64,000 bases of DNA from Stromatinia cepivora (taxonomy: Eukaryota > Ascomycota > Leotiomycetes > Helotiales > Sclerotiniaceae): assembly GCA_014898415.1 (NCBI GenBank), contig RCTD01000002.1, positions 1 through 64,000 of the forward strand, written 5' to 3'. The stretch's first letter is position 1. Each line of letters opens with the position of its first letter. This document shows positions 12,801 through 23,959 of this stretch, one piece after another. Both the position numbers and the translations under genes were made by a program. The notes beneath the pieces were generated by a model, which saw nothing but the letters and a program-made list of their open reading frames with translations, was not told where the DNA came from and searched no databases.

Positions 12801-13188
12801 GATTCCAATTGACAGTGTATCACAAATCATTATCGAGTTGATGCATGGGAGTGATACGAGAGAAGGCTTAACAACTTTCAATCTCATCAATCCCGCGGTT
12901 GTTAATTGGTCGGACCTTCTTCCTACGGTTAGAGAAGTACTCGGTGTTACTAAAGAAGCTTCATTGCAGGATTGGCTCAAAGAACTCAAGAAACATGATG
13001 CTACATCAAGAGATGAACTCGAGAAATTTCCTGCGCTCAAGCTTTTGGGATTCTATGAATGGGTGGCTAGTGAGGAGCAATTGGTCATAATTACTGATAA
13101 TGCGAAAGCTGCGAGTGCTTCATTTAAAGAATTGAGTCCAATTAGCAAGGAAATGGTTGGAAGATGGGTGAAAGATTGCGGATTTTAA
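9873..13188 (+). CDS. NRPS-like enzyme, adenylation-thiolation-reductase (A-T-R)
   Basis: Carboxylic-acid-reductase-like enzyme: an adenylation domain activates an acid, a carrier domain holds it as a thioester, and an NAD(P)H reductase domain releases it as an aldehyde or alcohol. Exons 9873-10121, 10171-10230 and 10285-13188 join in frame over two GT-AG introns, giving 1070 residues, normal for the class. The AMP-binding P-loop HTSGTTGSPKP starts near residue 185. The carrier motif LGLDSL carries the phosphopantetheine Ser608. The reductase has the Rossmann motif TGSTGYLG near 715-722 and the short-chain-dehydrogenase-type YGESK with Y870 and K874. The substrate is not predictable. The known fungal Lys2 reductase is longer, so this is probably a secondary-metabolism or solo A-T-R enzyme. 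No other biosynthetic gene adjoins it. Confidence 0.93.
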
Positions 13189-13730
13189 GGTTACGAGATT
13201 TTTCAACTGAGAGGTAGTTTGTGGATCAAGAATATTAACTATGCTTTTTCACACCAATCACTCATTGTTCGAAATTGTGTTGAGGGCTTTGCAGATTTCT
13301 CAGAGTGATCATTAAATAAGAAGTTGGCTTTTGGGCTAACGCGAGGATATAGGATATGCGAGCTAATATGGGGGATCTGTGGAGAAAACGGATGTACTCA
13401 ATTCGTAAGTCTTTTCCAGCCATGCTCGTTGTAGCTATATATTGGATTCGTTAATCTCTGGCGTGCGAATAGACAGGGGCTTTGTTTCTACACCTGCTGC
13501 TGCGGGACAACGATCGGATGAACCCCTGCCCAGGGCGTTTAGATATGTGATAACACGCACACCAAATATCATTGCACTGCCTTTCCCTTTGTATGGGCAT
13601 AATACCTATCAGGTATATAATATTGATTTTTGACAGAATGAGGCGGTGTAATAATAATATTTATCCCATACTCGAGTAATTCCCGCTGAGAGGAACCCGC
13701 AAAACAAACGCATTCACAACGATAGAAAAG
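13189..13730. other. Intergenic region, nothing recognised
   Basis: The 542 bases between the A-T-R gene and the first M48 gene show no conserved frame. It presumably holds the terminator of the former and the promoter of the latter. Confidence 0.5.
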
Positions 13731-15100
13731 ATGCTTCCCCGTACTTTTCGCTTGAGATTGCAAAGATCTTTGAAGGCCGTCGGCGCTGCATCACGAATGG
13801 GAGAAACAACCATGGTCCACAACTTCAGTCTCAAAGCATTCTACAAAAAGCCTGTGATTCCAATTTCCAAGGAAGGACTTCATCCTATCGCCCTTCCAAA
13901 CAACTTCATAGGACGTCACAGGGCTAAAGAAATGAAGAAGCTTCTCGCGAAATACCATACACTTGATCCCCATGTCAAAAACGAAAAAAATACAAATTCC
14001 TCTCTTTATGAATTCTGACTCACCCTGGGCAGCACAGTCCACCATTTTGCTAAATGTAATTATTTTCTCTCCTATTGATCCAATTGGCATGAAGTTGTGG
14101 TCGGACATGCATGCCCCCGTTTCTAAAAAAGAGATGGGTCAGAGTTGGAGGAACGGTCATTTTGTTTGTCGGACTGGGAATGACAATTGTGTGGTTTACA
14201 AATACTCAAAAAGTGCCCATAGCAGGCAGGACACAGCTTGTTATTGTATCAGATAAAAAATTTATCAGAAATTGTAATGATTGCCACGAAATGTTGTTGC
14301 AAGAGATGGGAAAATATGTTTTAGCGATGGACCATCCTACAGTGATAGCAGTTAAGGAGGTTTTCGACCACTTGCTTCAGTCTTCTGGTCTGGAAGGGGG
14401 GCCTGAAGATTGGGAAGTCTTCGTCGTGAATGCGCCTTGTGAGTCTTCTTTTCAATTCTGTGAATCAAACGTAGCTAACAATCCATCTTCCGCTTCAGCT
14501 GTGAGAAATGCCTCCGTCTTATATAACAGGAAGGTTTGGGTTTACAGTGGCCTTTTGGATGTTGCCGGAGACACCAATGAGATGGGGTAGCTTTATCACA
14601 CGAGATTGCGCATGTTGTGGCAAAACATGGTCCTGAACGACACAGCAATCTTTGGTTCTGGGGAATTCTCGGCCTTCCTGCAATACCAGTTCTTTTTGCT
14701 CCTGTGATGATGTCCCACATCACGGTTCTAGCTACGTTATACGCTCTGCCTTGGGTAGCTAAGATGTATCAATTGCTCAGGTCAACAGAGACAGAGGCGG
14801 ATTATATTGGACTCACAATTATGGCTCAAGCAGGTTATGATATACAAGAAGCAGTGGAATTCTGGGGAAGAATGGAACTAGCAGGGCAAGAAGAGAAAAA
14901 ACAAATGATAGAGGAAAAGGCTAAAAGGGGGAAGTTTATAAGGAGGATCCTGCGTTTCTTCGCACTCATCCAACGGTAAGATTATTCTTCAATCACTTGA
15001 ATATGTGATGGAGCTGATGAGGTAACTACAGGATGGGAATCGAGTACTTCATATCAAGGAAAAGGTGCCAGAGATTATTGAGAAAACTGGTTGGAAATGA
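13731..15100 (+). pseudogene. OMA1-like M48 metallopeptidase, copy 1, with frameshifts
   Basis: Homologue of the inner-mitochondrial-membrane peptidase OMA1. An N-terminal basic, Arg-rich segment (mitochondrial-targeting style) precedes a membrane segment near 14140-14200. Introns at 14439-14498 and 14976-15031 remove cleanly. The zinc motif HEIAH (14599-14613), the third-ligand motif TETEAD and the C-terminal THPTDGNR are present. However, a base is missing at the G run 14584-14587, so the frame reads into TAG at 14588, and a second base is missing near the G run 14931-14935. Adding one G to each run restores all family motifs. The N-terminal exon is also out of frame with the membrane segment, through an unseen intron or another shift. 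Either a recently broken gene or G-homopolymer assembly errors; a functional gene is still possible. Confidence 0.75.
14599..14613 (+). other. Zinc-binding HExxH motif, intact, of M48 copy 1
   Basis: CAC GAG ATT GCG CAT encodes HEIAH, the canonical catalytic motif of M48 peptidases, in the frame that lies one base out of step with the upstream exon. Confidence 0.85.
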
Positions 15101-15503
15101 ACTGAGTGTATTCTAGTCGATGTATTCATTCTAGGAGGTATTCACAATAATCAATGTTTGTTTGCCAGATTTGTACACAAATGACTTATCATAAAACTCC
15201 TCAGATATCAGAGCCCATACTGCAACATTCCTCAATGGGATTGGCTTCGCTAACTGTACGATATTGAGGCTATATACACACCGCCCGCCCTATCAATACC
15301 TGAAAACACCACGAACATGCATTGAGACCCCTGGACAGTCACGTCACCACCATGGATTGATTGAAAATTAAAACAAAAATAAGTTTTACGATACAAAGAG
15401 AGTATTCTTTCGTATGACCGTGTCTTCTAACGTCGATACGATTGTTTTCATTTTCCGTTATAGCTTTTAAGCTTGTTCTACAAAGATTGATACGTGCCGC
15501 AGG
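15101..15503. other. Spacer between the two M48 genes
   Basis: A 403-base interval. It should contain the 3' end of copy 1 and the promoter of copy 2. Nothing else is recognised. Confidence 0.5.
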
Positions 15504-16882
15504 ATGAGAACCTTTATACCAAGAAGTTCGCGACTTTCACTGGTTGTGCGACCAAAGCGCGTATGCTTCGGCACATATCGAGGATCGCCGAGACTATACC
15601 ACCAAAGACAATATGTACAACCTCAAACTTATTACCCACAAAGCTTTTCTTCGCCAAATTATTACAGCGACATACCATGGACAAAACACTCTCGATGGGT
15701 ACGATGGCCCTCATACTTATGTGCTGTGGGTATCGTAGGATGGTGGGGTTTGGGATTTTGGCATATTGAGAAAACATCTTTTTCGAATAGACGACGTCTT
15801 ATGTTTTACTCGCAGAAAGATATGGCTGAGATGCAACAGCGAAACGAATTGACAGCTGCTTCAATGCTTGGGCTTTTTCCATTGGACATGAGCACGTACT
15901 TTGAAACAGCGAAGCACGTATTGAACGAGGCCGAGAAAGAAAAGCTAACACCTGTCTTCATGAAATTGTTGATTCAGGGAGCTATGGTAGAAAAGTATCG
16001 TGGGAAGGATTTGTTTCCATTTTCTCTCCATGTGGTGGAAGAAGACCGCAAGTCTTTCCTTTAATCGTGTGGATAAAATTGATGCTAACACAAATGATCA
16101 CCACTTTAGAGCAATTTTCTGTCGACCATTCATTCTGGCCTGGGCGGATGTTCATCACTTCCATTGGCCTAAAGCTGCTCGCGGTTGATGAAGTAGGATT
16201 CGCGACTATCATCAGTCATTCATTTGCACACTCGCTTTTGAACCATAGGGGGGAGATGCTGTCAATTGTAAAGTTCGAAGAGGGAGCTCGTTACCCGGTT
16301 CCAGTTCTAGTATTGCTAGCAATTGCATCCAAACAAATGCGAATACCAGCTGCAATATATTGCTTGGGTGCTGGAGCTTTGTACGTGTATAGCCACCAAT
16401 GGCACGAGAATATTGTCGAGAAAGAAGCCGACATCTGGAGCTTAGGGGTGATGAAATTGGCAGGATATGATGTCACCAAAGCCACGCAATATTGGGAGCG
16501 CAAGATGGACTACACCCAGGCATTGGTGGATAACGCCAAGATACAACGAGGAATTGTAGATGCAAGTATTAAAAAGGTAGAGCTCAAAATTTATCCGGGA
16601 GACCTGATTCGCAATTGCTGACTACATCTAGAGCCTCGATCAATTTATAGAACACTATGGGCAGGTATGAATTGCTTGAAGAACTCTCTGTCAAAATGAT
16701 AAATTAATAACCAGTAGGAAGTCAAAGACAGCAAACAGCATATCGCAACGATCCAAAAATATATCAAGGACAACGGCATCTTACCCTCAGCAGCCGAAGA
16801 ACCTAAAACAACCGAGGATCCACCAAAACCGACAGAACCAGATGATGTGGTTGACTCGGATGTACCTGAGTCGAAGCAATAG
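15504..16882 (+). CDS. OMA1-like M48 family protein, copy 2, catalytic Glu lost
   Basis: Tandem paralogue of the preceding gene. I model four exons: 15504-16047, 16110-16576, 16632-16664 and 16718-16882, all joining in frame to 402 residues. The first intron uses a GC-AG pair (donor GCAAGT at 16048) and lies at the same position and phase as intron 14439-14498 of copy 1; the other two are GT-AG. The N terminus is Arg/Tyr-rich, as for mitochondrial import, followed by a membrane segment near residues 72-92. The zinc motif reads HSFAH (H218, H222), so both histidines remain but the catalytic glutamate is serine. The distal EKEAD motif is kept. It is probably an inactive partner or regulator, not a peptidase. 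The C-terminal tail is Pro/Glu/Asp-rich. Confidence 0.78.
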
Positions 16883-17344
16883 ATGAGAAGTCAATCTATG
16901 GCACTATCCTGGATTTTCCCGCATATACTCAAATATATTTGTACCCTGGATATTATTTCGAACCATCACTTGGAAATCAACCTTGCAGGGAATATCTCGA
17001 AGTAATTCATCACCTTCAGACTAGATGGCCCAATGGCTTTTCGAGATTTGAAGTTGGCGATAAGTAGGAAGTTTTAACTCCTTGGTATCTGCCACAGAAT
17101 GTACGAAATTTCCCATCAAAGTCGATAATGATGCCTTGTTTAGGAGTTCATGAAACATTTCACTTACAGTCAAGCTTCAATCTGCGAACAAAAGTATCTC
17201 CCCCTCGGCTTTAAGTGCGAGTAGGATCTCTGCGTCATCGGCATGATTAATCTCGAAGATTGCTCTACTCGCGTTTCCAGAAAAGTCAATTTTTCTACAT
17301 CCTACCTCTATCCATCGTTGAAGCCTCTCCAATCTCAAGGATGC
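16883..17344. other. Intergenic region, nothing recognised
   Basis: This stretch follows the second M48 gene and precedes an AT-rich repeat block. No conserved frame was found. Confidence 0.5.
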
Positions 17345-17895
17345 ATTTAGACTACGCAAAAATTATCTGTACCCATGGGTTATCCACAGATAATCCACCT
17401 CATAAATACCTATTAGAAATCTTACCCGCCCCACAAATTACCCATCCAGATTTAAAATTACCTATTCCATCATAAATAATCCACAGATTATCTACAAATA
17501 ATTCACTTACCTATAAATAAATAAATTATCCATAAATAATTTATAAATATACAAATAATTTACAAATAATCCATAGATATATAGATTATTTACAAATAAT
17601 CCACAAATTATCTATAGATTATCCACTTTTCGCTTAAATTTAAAACTATTCTTAAATCATTTTATAACCCAAAAATAATCCAAATTTAGATTTATACTAA
17701 TTTTTATATTAATTATAAAATTATACTAATTTTATAAAATATTATATAATATACAAATAAATAGATATCCATAAATAATCTGTATCCATTCTATAGATTA
17801 CCCATCCCAAATTTTGAATTACCTGCCCCGTCACAAATAATCCGCGGGTTACCCATCGAGGTCATTACCCGCCCCATAAATACCCGTTGCGCAGC
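17345..17895. repeat. Degenerate TACCC/TAATCC repeat array with AT-rich core
   Basis: Many copies of a short degenerate unit built on TTACCCGCCCC, TTATCCACAGAT and ATAAATACC. At both edges (17370-17440 and 17820-17895) units still contain ACCCGCCCC and CCGCGGGTTACCC, while the centre (17480-17770) is almost pure A/T with the same spacing of ATAATCCA words. This looks like one array whose core has lost C/G by C-to-T change. Confidence 0.7.
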
Positions 17896-19031
17896 CTAGA
17901 TGCATTTCTTTTTCAGCCCATGAAGAATCCGGGAAGTGATTACACATTCAAATACTCTTCTGCTCAGTTAAGAGTGTACCTATTCCAGCCACCTGCCAGT
18001 GGTCAAGTCCGTCAGGCAGAACCGAGGAAAAGAGTATTGATGTTCCCTCGACTGAACCGGCTCGTGGTAGTGGCGGTAAATAGATCCATCCATATCTTCT
18101 AAAGGCTTGATTTGTTGGATTCATAGCCTGGGACCTGAAAAAAAAAATTGGCCATGAAAGAGTGGAATAAGCGTCCTCATAAATATGTTAGGGCGCGGAG
18201 GAAAGACGCTCTATTCGCACTTATGGTTATAACTACGCGCATCGCAGTTGAAATAAACGCTTTGCCTAATGCAGTGGTTAGTATGGTAGGATAAGTTAGT
18301 TGGGTTAAAAAAGCATGACTTTTTATATCATTGCTTGCTGACACCAGTTATACGGATCTTCAGAGCCGTTATGAGGTTGTGGAGCTGGAGACTCATATAT
18401 TAGTCCATGAATAGCTGTGTCTTTGGCTGAAATTCCTCCTAAGATAGAAGTTGTTGATGTAGCCCAAAGGCAGAATGAGGCAACATGAAACATTACCACA
18501 GATCAGTATATGAAGAGCAATATTATTAAGACTTGCGAGAACAGTGATGGGATATAATTGTTACTTCAGAGCCAGGAGAAAGCACTGTTACGTGTGCTTT
18601 GGCTATCGTATACGATCAAGTGATCGATTGATTACTGTCTCACTTGGTACCCTTTGATGGTAGTATTGTTAGCACTGGGAGTCTGAGCTGATTGTATTTC
18701 ACATCTTCCAATCACCTGTTATTTAAATTCCTGTTCACTTTTTGAAATTTTACTTTTTGCTATTTGTGCTGCCCGCAGAAATCGTGGCTATTTTCAGATA
18801 TTATTCGCATGATTTTTCGTTCTGTCTTTCATTTGAACTCATTAATCTGTCATTTAGGTCATGGAAGATCCCCACACCCAATTAAATCACGATCTGTCAA
18901 ACTACGAGTTATCTACTTATCTCTACATAAAACATCCACCCCTCCCACCCCCCCTATTCATGTCTTATGCCTAACCCCAATCTTAAAAACCATATCCACC
19001 CACCCCTCTCCTCCATCATCCTCATAACCTT
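17896..19031. other. Intergenic region, nothing recognised
   Basis: No conserved coding region was found on either strand. The open frames at 17887-18102 and 18764-19027 lack domains and have low-complexity Pro/Ser/Thr composition. Confidence 0.5.
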
Positions 19032-19035
19032 CTTC

Positions 19036-19154
19036 AATTCCCAACTCCTAATTTCCAATTCTTAATTCTCAACTTCCTATTCCCAATTCTCAATTTTCAA
19101 TTTCCAATTCCCAATTTCTAATTCCCAACTCCCAACTCCCAGCTCCCGATTCCC
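19036..19154 (+). repeat. Seven-base tandem repeat (AATTCCC)n, 17 units
   Basis: The block of 119 bases reads as exactly 17 consecutive heptamers derived from AATTCCC (variants such as AATTCTC, AATTTCC, AACTCCC, GATTCCC). The register is unbroken. It lies 3' of the minus-strand kinase gene. Confidence 0.85.
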
Positions 19155-19531
19155 CCTCATCCTCGATCCACAAACAAAAGCGGAAACCGATCCTAAATCT
19201 TAGCCCAATGCATAAAACCCCCTATATCCATCATATCTATCAAAAATCGAAACCTATTCTCGACAGCAATCATAATCGAAGGGACATCTGACAGCATAGC
19301 ATGCAGCATATCAATCACGAATTCCTTAAACATGAGGATATAATTGGAGAATTATCGCGTGGCAAAATTCTACTTCGAAGTCAACATATAAATATAACAC
19401 ATGCAATTCCACCAGAACGCCAACCGTCATCCTTCTATCCCCTTCAGTGCAATTATACCACCAAACTCATATTAATCCCACAATAACCAAAGCATACCAC
19501 AAAAACGCTTGAATTCCTCCTCCTCCTCCAC

Positions 19532-20808
19532 CTAAGAATGACCATGTCTAACCAACGTCCCCACAAACCGATCATTCATAAACTCCTGCTCATAACCCAC
19601 CGGGAAAACCTTCTCAACCCAATCATACCAACTCCCACATTTACCACCCATCGCATTAAAACTCTTTACAAAATCCCAATATTCGGGATACCATCCAGCA
19701 TATTCCCAATCCAACACTGCGACCACTTGTCCCTCTTTCACCAAGATATTCCTCGGGGCTAATTCTCCATGCGCGAAGATAATAGAATGATTAGTGAGCA
19801 GAGAATTTTCCGCCATTTTGAGAAAACATTTGGGGACTTGGGGATAAGCATCCGAGAGGAGAAATTCGTTGAATTGGGCTTCGGATTCAAAGGGGCCTCC
19901 TTCGAGGTCATAACGTCGGGAATCAATGGCCGGGGTGCGATTCATACCGCCGATGTATTTTCCAGTCAGGCCTCGTAGTTGGAATAAGAAATCATTGATT
20001 TGGGCTGCGATGCTCTTTTTTTGTTCTTCCGGGAGGGAGTTCCAGATTTTGTCGAGGCGCTCGCCTTCTATATATTCCATGGTTATACTAGTAAGTTTTC
20101 CATCGGTAACGGCGTCTAAGACACGGGGTACGGGAATGCTGGTGTGGGTTGCGATGTAGCGCATGGCGTCTGCTTCGGAGAGACGAAGGTTCCGCCCTGA
20201 CTTTAGAACTTTGTTTCCGTAACGAGCTACTTTTCGACCAATGATTTCATGAAGGATAATGCCTAGTCTAGTTAGTTGATGGTCCATTTACAAGTATGCT
20301 ATCATGAAGCGGAAAAGACCATACCTTCACCAAGCTTAGCATCCAAACATTTCTTCGGCTCAGCCCCCTCATCTTCATCTTCATCCTCACTAATTCGATC
20401 CAAGGTATTACGTTCATCCTCCGATTCCGTGTATTCGTCACTATCATACTCAGAATCATATTCTTCTTCTCCTTCACTCTCCTCTTCACTTCCTTCTTGC
20501 CAATCAGGATCTTCTTCACTATCATCTGGTTCATCGGAAAGATTGATTTTTTTGACTTCTAGATTTCCTACAACTCCATCTAAGAATGAGGAGACCTTTT
20601 TCTGAAAGCCTTCTTTTGTATTTGCCCATTCCGGTGCTCGTAAGGAAGTTGCATCCTTCCCGGGATGGGCACCGGTAATGGATTTGATAATTTTGAGTGT
20701 CCCTGGATCAATACAACTTGAATTTTTGTGGCTGGCGTCAACTAGGTGCTGCAGTTGAAACGCGGTTTGTATGTTTGCGGCTGTTGGAGTTTCGGCAGAG
20801 GAAGGCAT
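19532..20808 (-). CDS. APH-family phosphotransferase-like protein with acidic N-terminal domain
   Basis: Member of the aminoglycoside phosphotransferase/kinase-like superfamily, which in fungi phosphorylates mostly unknown small molecules. Two exons (20808-20325 and 20262-19532) join in frame (KLGEG|IILHEIIG) to 404 residues. Residues 1-160 are not conserved in the fold and contain a very acidic run at about 95-150, dominated by Asp, Glu and Ser. The kinase-like part follows: ATP-binding region with Lys near GRKVARYG, hinge MEYIEGERL, then catalytic loop HGELAPRNIL (326-335) and VLDWEYAGWYP (DWE at 346-348). The catalytic Asp expected in HGD is Glu328, so activity is uncertain, while the Asn and the Mg-binding Asp are kept. 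It stands alone on the minus strand. Confidence 0.82.
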
Positions 20809-21512
20809 TATGATGGTTATGTTGGATGTAATATAGTTATGAAAGATATCAATGATAGACTATAAGAGAATGGTGTGGAGAATAAATTTGCCAAAGGAAA
20901 TGCGCATGTGAAAGTAACCTGCTTTGATGTGAAGAGCTGCGGTTGAAATATATATTTATTCCATACTCATGCGTTGGAGTTGGAAATTGTTGGATTATCC
21001 GCAGTAAATCATGACCGAATTCCAATATCGAAACGCCTGCAGTTATTATGAAACTCAAAATTGGCCGTATAGGTTGGCGCTTACCCGACAGACAAACCTC
21101 CTTGGATTAAAATTTCCACCTCGGAAGCGACCACCTTGTCAACAACCAACACTAATGGATGCCAAATTTTAACCAAATAAACCATCAGATTTATTCCTTA
21201 ACTTACACAAAATTAGGTAATGGATCAATGATCTAATTCGCTATGCCACTTTTCATTCATTACCCATCGTTGGACAATTAGATGTGACCGTGGCTGGGGC
21301 GCCAATTTGGTTCGTGACACGTGATATATATGAAATCGAGGGAATGGCACGGCATCCTTCCAGTTTGATTTATGGCATTCCTGAAAATCGCAGACAGGTT
21401 CTAAGCACAAGAAGCCTCAACACCCGCCTAAAAATGAATTCATCCCGACGAGGAACGCAAATGCAAATTCGATCTCTCAAGGGCGTTGTAAAATATCCTT
21501 GGTGAATAGAAA
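20809..21512. other. Intergenic region, nothing recognised
   Basis: It contains the upstream region of the kinase-like gene and the 3' region of the Zn2Cys6 gene. No conserved frame. Confidence 0.5.
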
Positions 21513-23959
21513 TTAACCACATTGTGGAGTCATTCCATTATGGAAAAGTGTTGAAAAGTCATTTGCAGACAGGTCAACATCAAAATTGATATTTTCGATA
21601 GTATCGAAATCAACTTTCTCCCAATCCACTCGTGAATACGGGTCGTTGACATAAAGACCAGGGAAGCTGGTCATCGTTTCTGGCATTCGGAAATCCTGAT
21701 TTTGTTGCATAGAGGAATTTATAGAGTTTGAAATATCGCATAACTCATTATCGCGAATCTGAACTTGAGCCAAAGATTCCGAGGGAAATGATGTTCCTCT
21801 TCGTAGGATATCTCGTAATTGTTGGAGGCCTCGTTTCGCCATTGTACTAGTTTCTTGACAACTCTCAAGAATTGTGAATGCATCCATTATTTCTGCTTTC
21901 CTCTCTTCCGATCGTGGATCGTCCTTATTCAGACAAAAGTCCATTACCAGTATGACAGTAGCTACAAAAATATGATGGGTTACTGTCCATATTCTGACTG
22001 GTTGGAAATTTTGCTTTTTGCCCCGGTCTGTAAGTTCTGTTCCCAATTCAATGACTGAACGAGCGGATCGAAGACAAACCATTCGGCTGTAAGAGTACCG
22101 TGGGTCATGAGCACCTCGTGCGAGATAAGGTCGATGAAGTCTTGTTAATCTAGTCTGAATTCCGAAATGCCCCGCAGTTCTTTGTACTGCCAAGGAAGGG
22201 TATTTCGCGTCTAGGTCTTTGTGTTGCGCTCGACTTTTGGCATCCAAGCGGAATGCGGGAGGAAAATTAAATTTGATGGAAGTTAACTTTTTGTCAAAAC
22301 TCAACACCGTTTCGTAAGGCAACTCATGTATCTCACAGCCAAGGTTTTGCATGGCGTCAATAATTTCCCGACAGATTACAGAGAGTTGCAATCGAAATGT
22401 GGAATAAGTCATATCAGTTTCCACAGAGAGGGGCTGGTTATAATCACCTGGAGGACGAATGTCGACATCATTAACATTACTTGGATAGTCACATCTCATA
22501 TGTTGCGGGTGAATCATATATGTACCGCTTTGCGGACCACTCATGAAAGACATGATCCTAAAGTATGTTAGATACTGCATGCAAAAATGAACAAGTGGAC
22601 TTACCAATCAGTAGAAGCAATGTTCCACCAAATTCTACGTTTAGTTTCGAGTTCAACATAATTCAATTGTTTCCCGTCTCTTCGTTTCTTACTCTGAGTA
22701 GAGTCAAGTTGATCGAATCCAAGTGAACGTGCCGAATGCATTGCAGTGGTAAATAGAACTCGAAATGTTGCAATACCTCCTATATTAGGCAATAGATGTT
22801 GTGCTATTAACAACACCGTCTGGATTGACTCTATTGTGGGCTTTCCGATGTAATTGGCTGCACACATGGCCTTTTGAGCCAATAATGTCCAACGACGAGT
22901 CATCGACAGCGGTTCGACTCCTTGAAAATAGACACTCAATGCGAAGACTGTGGAAAGAAGGGCGAGTTGGCCGTATTGAGGTTGTTGGTTTTGTTCAAGA
23001 TCATTGTATAATTTGTCCAGGTGAGATTCGAGGGTTGGTATGTGAATGATGTGATAAATCCATATAACATTTTTAACAAAATATTCCACGAGAACTCTTG
23101 CATACTTTCTAGACGGAAGTAAAGCTAAAGCTTGCGCGTCAACACTTGCTCGCAGGGAAGCAGCCGGGGCAGATAAGAGTGATGCAGTGAAGGTTTGAGT
23201 AATTTCATCATCGTACGAGAGAAGATCCTGTTCGATTAGCTTTCCGCAGGTAAAATGCAGAGAAGATAAATTACATAATTGGTTGAAGCATGAAGGTTCC
23301 GGTGTTCGAAGGCATCAGACTCTAACCACGAGACTGTATTTGTGATTTGAACATCTTCCGCAGGGGTTTCTTGCCTTGGAATGACTAGACTTTTGTCAAC
23401 TCGTGCTTTGTACCAGGGTGCTTGCATTAGTGAGAAATACCAGATGAGGTATCTATTGAACCGCTTGGTAGAGTGACGTTCTTTGTAAGAATTTCTTCCA
23501 GCCTTCTTAGTCGAACATTCAACTCCTCGATTCCTTGACTATCATGGCAATAATTAGACAAGAATGCCAAACCAGAAGTAGGTAGGTAGTAAGCACTGAC
23601 CTGGATGGTCCTTGAGACACAGAAGCGTCCGGTCGAATATATGAAGGGTCTGCGTGAGTTGCAGCCGATATGCAGGACAGCCTACGCGAATGACAATTCG
23701 AGCATGGCTTTAAGGATAAAGGGGATTAGTATTAGATCACATTGAGCTTAAGGAAAAAGTGGGCTTAAGGTATGGTGAATTTACAAATTTGCGATCACAC
23801 TATCAAGGTTAGAATATGATTAATTGTCAATAGCAGGCTCGTCTTCATCACCTTGAGTTTCTTGGTCCGACAAAATTGACATGAGACAGGATCCTGCCGA
23901 CGAGCTATTTTTTCCTTGTGGCTATCCTGAGAGGGATTGGTCGATAGTGATCGCTTCAT
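21513..23959 (-). CDS. Zn2Cys6 fungal-specific transcription factor with a 15-nt microexon
   Basis: Probable DNA-binding regulator of the Gal4-type zinc-cluster class with the fungal-specific middle homology region. Exon 1 (23959-23852) ends in CQFCRTKKLK; a 15-base exon (23799-23785) encodes CDRKF; exon 3 (23707-23601) starts PCSNCHSRRLSC. Together they give the six-cysteine cluster. Exon 4 starts at 23538 and carries a coiled-coil linker (IEELNVRLRRLEEIL). The region 23440-23240 could not be joined cleanly: the downstream frame (LIEQDLLSY) and the upstream frame do not meet over an intron of normal size, so an extra intron or a frameshift is present. The rest (to 22605, intron 22604-22558, 22557-21513) holds the typical EYFVKNVIWIYHIIHIPTL and TKRRIWWNIASTDW motifs. 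Targets are unknown. Confidence 0.8.
23785..23799 (-). other. 15-nt microexon encoding CDRKF of the zinc cluster
   Basis: On the minus strand, an acceptor TTGATAG precedes TGTGATCGCAAATTT, which is followed by donor GTAAAT. Flanking introns are 52 and 77 nt, each with a good branch site (CTAAC, CTAAT). The five codons supply the third cysteine and the DR pair of the Zn2Cys6 motif, which is incomplete without them. Confidence 0.8.

Noticed and set aside
13569..14108. Minus-strand frames across the first M48 gene.
   Set aside because: They are shadows of the plus-strand coding region without any recognisable motif.
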